Shown here: positions 34,508 through 47,221 of the stretch, one piece after another
Layout: each line of letters begins with the position of its first letter
How positions within the stretch are numbered: the first letter of the stretch is position 1
NCBI GenBank assembly: GCA_028829895.1
Contig: CM054181.1
Coordinates: 15,594,001 to 15,658,000, forward strand
From: Sinotaia quadrata
Taxonomy: Eukaryota; Mollusca; Gastropoda; Architaenioglossa; Viviparidae
Length of the DNA: 64,000 nt
Direction of reading: 5' to 3'
The notes under the pieces: generated by a model
Databases searched by the model: none
Told to the model about the DNA's origin: nothing
Seen by the model: the letters and a program-made list of their open reading frames with translations, nothing else
Translations under genes and position numbers: made by a program

Positions 34508-37500
34508 CTGTCATAAGACCAAAGAACCAAAGTTAAGGTCTGAAAGCTATTTCCATACTGATTTCATTCCAAGACATCTAGAACAAATAGTTATAAAATA
34601 TCCTCTCTACACCAAATTGATTTTTATTTTAACTGGACAAACAGTTATAAAATATCCTCTCTACACCAAATTGATTTTTATTTTAACTGGACAAACAGTT
34701 ATAAAATATCCTCTCTACACCAAATTGATTTTTATTTTAACTGGACAGACAGTTATAAAATATCTTCTCTACATCAAATTGATTTTTATTTTAACTGGAC
34801 AGACAGTTATAAAATATCTTCTCTACACCAAATTGATTTTTATTTTAACTGGACAGACAGTTATAAAATATCTTCTCTACATCAAATTGATTTTTATTTT
34901 AACTGAATACCATCTTATTTTTAAAAAGACTAAACAAATATTATCTGATTGTTGCTTACTATTAGAACCTTGGAATTCCTAGTCTCAATAAATATGGCAG
35001 CATATTTCACCTAGGGAAGAAAATGTTCATGCTATTATGACACCTTCCTATTCAAGTGAAAACAGCACAGCAGGAAGGAGCAGACACAGAACCTTAGAGG
35101 TAAGGAAACACTGCATGATTCATCATGCTACATGCCAAGGTTTCATCATTCTTCCTCTTCATGCACGAGGTGGAAGGGTTCTTAACCTGACCTCTTACAT
35201 TACTATGCTAACTCTGGTGTACCCAATGATGCAAGTATCCAAAATGATCACTTCCAGCAGCCTGCCCTCAACTAATCAATTATGATTTGGTCTCAGTGAT
35301 AGATGTCAGAAAGACAAAAACTATGTCATGTCATATGCAGTGATCTATCTGAAACTGATTATCCTACACATCTATTCCTAGATGAAAAATTAAGTGCATC
35401 AGTGGGCAGCATTAACAACACACTAATCATCATTAATGGATATATTACTAACAGTACCTACTATTATGCATATTTGAAAGATTAATTTAAAAGCAGGAGT
35501 GCCCTAATCCCTTCTTTCCCACACCTATTAGCCTGATGGGATTGGGAGGAAAAATGCCTGCTAATTCAGACGGCACTTAGGGGACTGTTCCCTATCCAAG
35601 AAATCTGAACTCACAAATTGCCTGGAAATGCTTGTGGTTTCTTACACTCACTCTCAAGTCATGGGAATGGTTAACATAAGATAGAACCATCATGTTCCTA
35701 TCAGACAACTCCACTGCAGCTGTTTACATTCAGAAAGGACCCTATTTCTGTGCCTCTGCTAAGAAGACTAAATTTGGCAGTTAGAATCCTCTGTGATTCA
35801 AGTGATATGTCTTTGCTGGGACTGACCACACATTGTCCTGTTTACCACAAACTGGAATGCCCAGTTGCAGTGGATGCTTGATCAATCCGATTGGTTTCCA
35901 AGACCCTTGTCAAGCTCGGGCAGTCTGTGGGTAGATGCCATATGGTTTCTGACAGTCATTCAAATGGTGAAGACATAGGTGAGCATGCTGTTACCACATG
36001 CACTGGAAATTCTGAAAAAACCTAGTCAGATCAGACCTGTTCAAACAACCTTGCTTCAATACAAATCCAAGATTCTGACTCTAAAAGCTTGGGTATTATT
36101 AATATGACAGTAAGGCAAAGAATGTCACTTAGTATTTACAGTATAAAGGGAACTTTTTACCAGCTACTTCACAAATGGTAGCAGCCCAGCATTTTTACAG
36201 TACACCAAGCTCAATGGAATATTTTTTCTTCTGTTGGTATGACATCAGGGTGTATGGGTGTGTGTGTGATTCTCTTAAAATATCAATAAAAGGTAAATAG
36301 TGATTCCCCCACCACCATCACTGTTTGTTTGTACTGAGAATACTGGCAGTTCCCATGATCAAGAGTTATAGGTTTATAACTGCTGATACATTCTGACATT
36401 TTAGTAGGGTAGACATATCTGCAGATATATCAGATTTTTTGATTAATGTGCTTAATAAAATTTATCAGCCTAGGATTTGATGACAGTAATGAATTATTTA
36501 AATTCCAATGAATTTCAACCACTACAGTAACAAAAATTAAAATTTAAAATCCTATTCCAGGTAGTCTTAGCATCTTCATGCAGGATTAGTGAAATTCATG
36601 CTCTGTCTGTGGATCTGCAATATATATATATATATATATTTAGTGATGGCTCATTGAAGTATTAATAGATTCTTTTTTCTTGGTTAAGAATAGACTTTCT
36701 AATCACACAGATTAGTCGATCTCCTCATTGCCTGTTTAGGAGAATGATAATTCTCCTATTATGCTAGACCCAGTTATGGCTTTGAAAGTTTACCATGAGA
36801 AATCAGAACTATGCAGGTCAAATAATTTTTTTGCATTTTCTGCCCAACTCCCACAAGCAAGTGATACTTGCAGTGAAACACTATCAGTTGGGCTTAAACA
36901 AGTCATCCGGGATGTATATAAAGATACTTGCAGTGAAACACTATCAGTTGGCCTTAAACAAGTCATCCGGGATGTATATAAAGAGGAGATACATTCTTGT
37001 CCAGACTCAGTATCCATGAGATTAGAACTTTTTCATCCAGTTTGGTTTTCAACAGAAATGTTGAAAGATATGGCAGTGGTTGAATTGGAAATAATTTATT
37101 AAATTTTCTACAAGTAATTTTGAAGATGTCTTTGGTATCTTCTCATCTTGCATATAATCTTTTGTCACTGTTCAATCCACCCCTGAGCTAGGCGGTGCGT
37201 GCGTGCGTGTGTGTGCGCGCGCATGAAGATATTTATAGCAGACCGTTAAAAAGTATAGGAAAAATATCAGATAGTGATGCTAATGTGTTATCTAAGCATA
37301 TATCCTTATGTGGATTAGGTTCATAGTTTATACCCTATAAGTTAGACAGTTTTCCTGAATCTTCAAGCACTTTAAAAAAAACAACCTATCATTTACTGAA
37401 TAAATTCTTAGTTTAGCATACTCAAACTCTTACACATCATCAAATTTAACATTTAAAATACATTTTAATTCACCTCTATCTCATCCAAGACATTTCATTC

Positions 37501-40500
37501 TTGAAATTCAAACATTCTTTACATGTAAAAGTTTTTCTTATCCCCATTATAAACTGCCAAACAATTCAAGATGAACCACCTGACTTTTGATCCTGAGAAA
37601 CTCTATCAGCCCTGCACTTGATAACATTCATGTCAACTACTATATATTTAGCACTGTTCACATTATTAATTCTCCATTTAAAGCCAGGATATCAGTCACA
37701 AAAACATTATTATAAAATACACATTAAAAATTCATTAGGCAATGCTTTGAGAATAGCAATGTCGATTCACCTGAACATTCTCGATTCAATGTTGCTAAAT
37801 GGAAATAAAAGAGTTGTCCTGCAATGAGTGGGAACCAGTGTCTAGTTTAGAAGTATAATTTTATAAATTTTTTATTGACAAAATATTCCTATCTGAATCT
37901 AAAGTACTTGAAGACTTGAAAAATTCTCTCTATGAACAACCTTTTAATCTGTACAGCGTCAGGCAGAAATGCGTCACCTCTTAAATCAACAAATAAAAGT
38001 GTCTCGGTCGGAAAACATTGTTCCATAGCATGTAAAAATGTCAGCCATTTATTTTTAGAATGATATATATTTACACAATACAATTAAACTACCATCAACT
38101 GCTATGTGCGCTTTAAAAGTTCAGTTGTTCAGTTTTTTTACTCGGGCAGCGATGAGTACATGTACTAGTAAACAAATAAAGTCAACATATAATATACATA
38201 CCACTCCATTGTCAAGATCAATAAGGTCTGGAGTACGGCAATTTCCCTTGGGTGGGGCCCGGCATATGGAATCTTCCAGAATAATGTAGTGACTTTCAAG
38301 ACTTGTCAGTATTGCATGTACATCCTCAGGAGTGCGCCGACCATAGATCTGATAAAGCTGTTAAAATATGGGGGAAAAGAGGAAAAAAGGAAAGGATTAA
38401 CTGGGTGAATTCTAGATATACACACCATCAACAAATGTTTTAGATACAAAATTATGCAATTTTGTGTTCATTTAATTAATTTACTTTAAAAGAATTATTT
38501 TTCAAACTAAACCAATTTTAGTGATTTATCTATAGCCACAACCAAACTATGTATTATTACCCAATCTACGCACAGCACATAAGTGATATACAAGACTGAA
38601 ATGTCACAAAACTGTTAACACTTTGCAGGCAGTCATGCCAATGGCTATTTGTCTGGACCTGCTTGGTCTTGTTTCTCAACATTTTGTCTTCATAGTGTGG
38701 ATGATTATTGATTGGTCGACCAGTGCACAATTTCACGCCTGCCATGAGCTGCATACTGCCAGTAAAAGAGGCCATGACCGGGGTCTCTTTCCTGTAATGT
38801 AAGCAAAACATGGAAATGTATTTTAAAAGTAAATTTTTTTCCTGGAATTATTACAAGTGCTCATGCTGACAGAATTATTTCTTTGGCTGCTAAAGATCCA
38901 AACTGTGGCCCTAAAGACATCTACATAATGCCCCCAAAGGGTCAGCTGAAAACTTCTGAAAATGATTCTCTTACCACAACACATCTAAACTGTGGTACTA
39001 AAGACATCCTGATTAATGCCACCAAGGGGAGACAAGCTGAAAGCTTCTGAAACCAGATCTCTTACCACCACAAAAAACAAATCTAATCTGTGACCCTAAA
39101 GGCACCTGCATAATCCTCCAATGTGAGATAAATAAAAGTTCTCAAACCATATCTCTTATTTATACAAATCCAATGTTGTCCTAAAGGTTTCCTACATAGG
39201 GAGATAAAGCTAAAATTTCTGGCAGTGTCTCGTATGTAAACAAATTCTAGCAATATTCCCCAATATAGTTTACACAACTGCCAAGAAGAGATATTGCTGA
39301 AAGTTTCTGAAATTGGACATCCTCCCAAACAACTCCGCTTGTATTCATTCAAGAACAATTTTTTTCCCTTTATATTAATATTTAAATTACTTTGTTCATA
39401 AATGAGTGGAGTGATATTCAAGTATAAACACTAAGTATGCATTCAAGAAAGAAAAAAAATATATTATTTTTTATAAGAATTAAAATTTAATATATACAAT
39501 CAAGCATTTATAATATCAATGTCCCAAAATATAATTCCCAAAACTCTTGCAAATTAAAAATTAATTACAAGTAATACAGAATGATTACAAAATGCTGAAG
39601 GGACCAAAATCAGTGAGTAATGACTCATAAAGATTTACTCATAAATACAGTAATCTTGCTAATAAGGAAGATGTTTCTATCGCTTTATAGATAGAGGCCA
39701 AAGAGATCTGAAGGTTGCTTTATAAACTTAATCACTCTGACAAGTTCATCAGATGATGGCTAAAAAATTTATTATGATGGGGAAAGACCAATAGACTTAG
39801 GTGTAAAATAAGTAAATGCCTTATCTGTGTGATGGTGAGCAGCAATGAACATTATTCCAACAAAAAAAAATATATATTACAAGACGAAGTCCCATTTAAA
39901 GGACATACCACTTGGCTTTCGAATTCTTCACCTAAAAGTGGCTGCAATTCTTTTCTCAGCAACATAGTTTTCAATTCTTAGCTCTGAGGAACAACAAGAT
40001 AATTTCCAAAGTGCATGAAATCTCTATCGACAATTCTAATCAGAAAGGAAATCTTTATGTTCAGTTGTCTGAGCAGATCTATCAGGATCAGAAATTAACT
40101 TGAAAGCTCCACAGTCAGTTGATATTCCTGTTGGTCATTGCTTTCAGCCCATTTTCAGGGATGGCTTCAGTGAAGGTTTTAGCTTTATACTGATTTGAAT
40201 TGACAACTCACAGCAAAAAGTAGGCAAACAGTAGAAGAGAAAAAAGAGGTTTGCTCACTGCACTTAGGAACACTGTGATCATCTCAAACTTTAACAAAAA
40301 TATTTCCACTTTCAACATCACATGCACACAAAAAAAGCACACTTACTTGATCCATTCCATGAGCTCCACAGTGTCTGGATCCCAGAATTCCCTTAGTTCT
40401 TCCAGTGCTGCCTGATTCGGTGGCAACATCTTAAGAAAATCAGTGGACATTAGTTAGACACTGTTTAGTGGCAACATCTTATATATTAAAGGACATTAGT

Positions 40501-43500
40501 TATAAATTATTAATAGAAGAATAAAACATTCCATACCAGCTAACTCCATTAAACTTGTGCAATTTTTAGAGTATTTCATCTCCCAAAAAGAAATCTAATA
40601 TAACTGAAATATTTATATTTTTTGTTTATGTTCACCTCCTGGACACTACTATTCAACTTGCACTACAAAACATTTTCAAAGCAAGAGAGAGTTCATTTCC
40701 AATTAAAAAACCTTTTCTGCTTCACTGCAGAATCATCTTTCTTTTATTTATAAGTATTTAACAGTACTCCTGTTCACTTGAAAATAAATAAGATTAAAGA
40801 GAGGAAGACACTTTCAGAGAGTGACCCCAAGCTAGTATGATAAGCAATGAAGACAGTTTGGGAATTCAAGCACAAGAGATAGGGTAAGAATAATGTAAGT
40901 CTTCAAATGAAATCCAAAGCAAATATAAAAAATCCTGCAAGTTCTCAAAGCAAGCATTCTTGTGGGTGGGGCTGATATTTTTCTTGTCAGAAAATGGATA
41001 TAAATATATTACCAGTTGATTATATATTGAAAAGAACAACAAAAACAAACTAAAATTTCAACAGCATTATGGGTTAAAATTAAATTATTTGTGATAAAGT
41101 TATTTTTCTAATAATTATTTTAAATGTAATTTTCTCCTGGATTGTATGTATATTTTGTTAGAATAGACTTTTTTTGTTTGTATTTCAAGATAGAGGTCCA
41201 AAGCATTAACAAGATACAGAATTTGTCTCAATGAACTTACCAATCACTGACTCCATTTAACACAGAAACAGACTGATCTACATATAGATACAGAACCAAC
41301 AAATATGAACAACACATCAATCATCGATTCTCTTCATTATCAATGGACAAACTTTGAAAAAAGAATCTCACAAAATTGTGTTTATTAACTAACTGATCAC
41401 TTTTATCTACCCCTACCATAAACTGATTATAAAGTCCGTAACAAGTTGTTACATGTAGTTCTCTGAAATTTCTATTAACTTTAGTTCTTCTTTTCAAAAA
41501 CTGGTCCAGTAGCACTATGAATGGATGACAAAGAGTGATACAGTTCTGTTATCTTTCCACTGCATGGTAAGCACTTCTTCGTTTCTAACACATCTCATTT
41601 TTCCTCTACTATAAACAGCATACAGCAAAATAGAATATTTCTTTTTCAAAGCTTATCTTTGGTTAAAAGAAATATTTTAATTTCATCCCTCCAATTTTGC
41701 AAACATGCATAAACATGCATACATTGCAAACAAACGCTTGCACACAGACACACACACACACACACACATGCATGCACATACATAGAAATGGACAAAACAA
41801 GAAATGACAATTGGACATGAAGGCCTTACCACTGCAATTAAAGCAGCTAAAACTAGAAGCACTGCACCATGGCGCACAATTTCCACCTGCAACATCAGGA
41901 CAGAGTATGCTCTATACAAGCAGTTCAATACTTAAAGATCTGCCTAATTTACAGAAATAACTTCTGTCTGCAGAAAATATAAAATTATATTTTCTTTCTC
42001 TATAAGCCTAATAAATGTAAAAATATACATATATTTTATCTCTCTGAATAAATAAATTTAATCTTTTAATTCACTATTGAACATACTATAATGTACAAAA
42101 TCATGTTTTCAATAATCTCTATTTATCTTTTACTCCAATAAAAGGCCCACCAGATGTGCTTTTGTGTGTGTGTGTGTGTCTGTCTCATTAGGAGAAAAAA
42201 GAAAGTGAAGGTGAGAAAATGTGAAAAAGATAAAAGGTGTGAAAATGGAAGAGGTTGGTGTAAAAAAGTAAAGAAAAAGAACATGTGAGAAAATTAAAGA
42301 AAAAGAGAAATGTATGAAAATAAAAGAAAGAAAAAATGTGTGAAAATGAGAAAATGTGTGAAAATGAAAGAAAGTGAAAAGATGTGAAAATGGAAGAAAA
42401 AGTGTGATGATGAAAAAAAAGGGAAGATAAAGTTCATCCTACCAAGACAGAGTTGTTTTTCTTTATTACTGCTAAGACACTACTCCAAACACTGCGGTCA
42501 GCAACAGCCACTGATGCCAGCACACACATATAAGGTGTCCATAAGTACTTCATGCGCAAGGTGGTGATAGCCAATGCACCAAAAAATATACACTGAACTG
42601 AAAAATTATTAAAGTTCAAAGCATAGAAAAAATTAATGATTCAAGGCCACATTTTAGTGGGCAATTCTTACAGAATGTTCCATTCAGAATCAAAAAGTTG
42701 CACTGAATGTGCTCAAAATTTAGTGCATTTCTAAAACATTACTAAGTTATTTGAAGTGGAACACTGAAGTCTTATATCAAAGATATAGTGTGGGTTTCTT
42801 TTTTTTAACAACATTCATTTATCTGAAGGTGGCACATTAGCAATCTTTAATCACAGTTTCAGTGTTTTTCAATAACATTAAGATATTTGAAGGTTGAAAC
42901 ACCCCTCTTATATCAAACTTTTAGTGTGATATCTGAAGATTCTCACCTTCAGATATTAGCAACTTTAAGTGGGTTTTTTGTTAAAAATATATTATTTGAA
43001 GACTGAAACATTAGGAGTCTTTAGTGTTTTTTTTTCTTTTTTGTCTTTTTTTAATAAAAAGCATTATTTGAAGACTGAAACGTTAGGAGTCTTGTAACAA
43101 AGTTGCAGTGCTTTTTTATTCTATTTTTAAAAAGTTTACACCATGTAAAACACAATCCACTTTTATCAACTTCAGTCAAATACTTCAAACTCTCATGAGA
43201 TAGCAGAACATTTATTGTTTATATTGCATTAAATGACGAAACAGGTGTTGTTTTTTAAAGTAAAATATTTCCCTGGATACAACCATGCATCTGTATTAGA
43301 TAGGGCATGCATACCTGCAATATAAAAGTTTACTGTGACTCATCTAGGCTTATGGAGACCCTTAGAATAAATTGAAAACTGCTCAGAGTTGTCCTCCCTT
43401 TGAACAGAATAATGTATCATAATTGGTACCGATTTGTGAAAAGCTGAGCCAGGATATGAGTGTGGACAGTCTGGAAAGTATTATTTGCTTATTAAAAACC

Positions 43501-46500
43501 CCCCACATTTTTGTCATCATAAAACTAAACAACCAGGATTAGGAGTTAAGGATTTTTTGCTTGTGTAACATAAATTTATGTGTGAAATGTGTACAAGTAC
43601 AATGTTTAAAGAGGAGAAATATCTTTAAATATCTAAAATAATTAAAATATCTTTAAATAATCCTAAAAGCACACTAACTGACAGATAGAGATCCTAAAGA
43701 AAGGTCAGAAGCCTTTAGAGACATGTCTAGCAATAGTAAACAGGTTTGATAACTACTGCTAGCATAATGTCCATAAGGATTATTATAAAGTGAAACTGGA
43801 AGAAATTAAGAAATAATTTCATGGGGCCCTACCACAATCAAAGCAAGAATACTACTTATATGAAAATCTAATGATCCGTTTAAGTTAGGCCATAAAAGTT
43901 TGGCTGCAAAAATCATTCACAAGCAAGAAATGAGTAAATCCTGACTTTTAAAAGCAAATAAAAAACAGTTTCTTTGATTTTTCTGACCTATGGGGGTGGG
44001 TGGGTGGAAATAGATTTTAAGGGGTCTAGCTGGGTCATGCACACTGGAATTATCGTCATCAGATACAGCAGCCAAGGGAAGATAATTACTGTTTTTCACA
44101 GCATGTAGCTATGAAGAATGGATCAGATAAAACAACCCATCAAAAAGCAATGTGATGTCACTAGCACCCTTAGACAAAACATGGATCTCATTAACTCAAT
44201 GCTGAGGCCTAAACTACAGGAAAAAAAAAAAACCAAGAAAATTAATATCTATGGGTTTATAAGAATGACGTTTGAAAAGTCCATCAAGGACATGTCTATT
44301 TTGGAGGAGATATCCCTGTTGTCACATTCCCAATGTCCATTCTGAGTAATGGACAGAACTCTTGCCACTAAGATCAAATCAAACTAAACAGTAAATGAAA
44401 CACACATTTACAGTTATTAACAGATGAGAGTACAAACAACAGCAATAATAATTCAGAATATCTCTTTCAAACCACAACAGTGAATTTAAATACTTTTTTA
44501 CCATACTCATTCAGAACAATAATACAAAAATAATAATAAAAATAATAAACAGCAGAAATGATTCAGGATACAATTATAACTGTTGCTCCAAATACTAAAG
44601 TTATGAGAGAATTTGGTACAGTAAATAAAGACTTTAGGTACAATTGAAAACAGACTTTAGCAAAAGAGATATATTGATATATATAAATAAAATCCTTGAA
44701 AATTAATCTCTAAATAATAAGATAAATGCAAAACTTTAGAAAAACGTTTGCTTGCTTTACCCTGATAAGCTTATTAATATATAATACAATATTCAGAGCA
44801 ATTTTCAGCCTATTATTTCATTCTAAGGGTATTTGTGGGACTCCATGAATTCTGCATATAATGCAAACAAAAGCAGAGCCAAACAGGATGAGGTATTAAC
44901 TATGCGAGGTTAGACTGTATATAAAGGGCAAATAATTCTGAGCAATTTTCAATATATTATATTATTCAATATATTATTAGGGTCTATGTAGAGTCTGAAA
45001 AACTCTGGTAAACTCCTATGCACAGGTTAGTGTCATGACCTTGAGTGTAAATATGTATGTGGCCATACAAAGGAAAGAGTACTGCAACATTCAACAGGAA
45101 CTTAAAACTAAACTCAATTAGAAACTCTGAATAGAAATAAACTTGATATATGTATATTGGAAACAACACACATCAAGAACTTAAAAAGTAAGCGTTTCAC
45201 TGAATTACAAGCTTTGATTAGAAATAAACTAGATAAATGTATACTGGATCAAATAGCAGCATATTTTTTAAATAGAATCTATCACTGTACACTAGGTCTC
45301 AATTCAAATACCCTAATCGGTGAATGAAATTGCTGTTGGCCTCAGATACGTAAGTAAATTATGCATTTTAATAATAAATAAAGTTTGGAAAATGTATAAT
45401 ATCTCTGTTCTTGATTTCTGACAGAAATAATAAATAAATTTACTTTTAATGAAATTTTCACTAAATGATATAACTTTTCAAGAATATTAAAGTAGCTTAA
45501 AATACCTGTATGGAACAACAGTTCAGGCCTATTTCCCAGCAACTGTGTAGGTATCACTTCTTTCCTATGAATATCTGAGCTAGTTAGCTCTGTCTTTACA
45601 GGCTTCACAGGTACTGTTTCTTCCCTGTAAATATCCAATTGCATAAATTCTAACATATTCCATCTCATCTCAGGTAAGATTGTATATATATATACAGATC
45701 CATTTTACTATCCATATTTTGTGATTTTCCTTTGCAAAGAAAAAGAATGTTGTTGTTTTTAAATATGTTCAATTAATTTATGAAATAATGTAATATAATA
45801 AAATCAACAAAAACTAATAAATAGAATATAATATCTGGATTAACAACAAAACTCATATATTATTAACACTGCCACAACCCACCTCCAATGCTGTAAGACA
45901 GAGATGACTAACAAGACAAAGAACACCAAATGGGAAGCCAAATAGAGTGGGAAGACAAGACCCTGGGTCAGGCGCTCAAATGTGTCCAAAGTCAGGAAGC
46001 CAAATATACCAAGGCACAAATAGAGTCGTGAGTCAAAGTCCCTGTAAACAAGTAGAAATATTGGTAAGACAGAGTTGTACTGTAGGCACCAAAACAGATC
46101 TATATAAATATGTGAAGTGACCAAAGCTAGTGCAAATTCATAAATACAAACAAAAGTTGAAGTTTGAAAGAATTTATACTGATCATTTGCAACAGACAAT
46201 TTTGTTGTTTTTTATTTCAAAACTTCTATGATGCATAACTCATGTTTGAACTCCATAATTTCCTATGAAGTGAAAAATTTGAGATATGATTAAGTAAGTA
46301 TAAATTTAGAGTTCCATATATAAAGATGTCACAAAATGTAAATGCTTAAACAGAAATAATTAAACAGACCTAAGAACAAATGTAAGGAGAAAAATCACAT
46401 TACTAAATGGTAAGAGAATATAACGTAAAACAGAAATAATTAACACAAAAGCTTAATAAGAACAAATATAGGTACAAAATCACAGGCTGTTAAAAGGCAA

Positions 46501-47189
46501 CAGAACATATCTTTTGCTGTCTTCCATCTTGCTACTTCGTACAAACAGAATATAACAAATTAAATACTTCTCTCTTGCTACTTCACACAAACATAACAAA
46601 TGAAACACTTCCATCTTGCCTACTGCACACAAACAGGACTGCTGTCTTCTATCTTGCCTATTGCACATAAACTAAACATAACAATTGCTGTACTTCCTTT
46701 TATGCTTACCGCACACAAACAAAACAACTGCTGGTCTTCTATCTAGCCTATTGCACATAAACAGAACATAACAACTCTTGTCTTTCAGCTTGATTATTGT
46801 ACACAAACATAACATAATTCTGTCCTTCTATCATGCATATTGCACACACATCTTGGAATCGACAAGTGATAAAACTTGATGTTTTATAAAACAATTGGAA
46901 CTGCCCACAAATGCTCCAGAAAGCACTTATATATATATTAAGTGGAATAAAAATTAGAATTAGATCTCTTAAACAATTTCTACTGCAAAAGCACTTTGTA
47001 TAATGCTGTCATGGGAGATAAACAAGGAAAAGTGATTCTTAGCAGAACTTCCAAACCCCTTTATTATTTATAACAGAACTATTGAGGAATTCTTGTGAAA
47101 ATCTCTCATACCACTCTCTACTGTTAGAAACAATTAAGTATATTCCTTTAAAAAGAAATATAATTCCCTTCATTGGTGTTTTACTGAAT

Positions 47190-47221
<32 letters not shown>

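Larger units (their letters stand above)
34508..38201 (-). other. dpy-19: dpy-19 intron 16
   Basis: 3.7 kb. Contents from transcript 3' to 5': 54-bp minisatellite, DIRS-like debris, TA run, 60-bp duplication inside an orphan open frame, TGCG tract. The rest (about 37230-38200) shows nothing recognisable. Confidence 0.6.

Noticed and set aside
36761..37102. 113-codon + ORF with a 20-residue internal repeat
   Set aside because: Open, but it sits in intron 16 among retroelement debris, opposite to the host gene, and matches no family I know. Kept only as a repeat entry.
45840..46199. 119-codon minus ORF as a separate gene
   Set aside because: Its core is dpy-19 exon 10 (RDFDSRLYLC...); the ends are intron read-through past clear splice sites.
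46480..46668. 62-codon minus ORF rich in Cys
   Set aside because: Reads through the 50-60-bp minisatellite in dpy-19 intron 9; no independent support.
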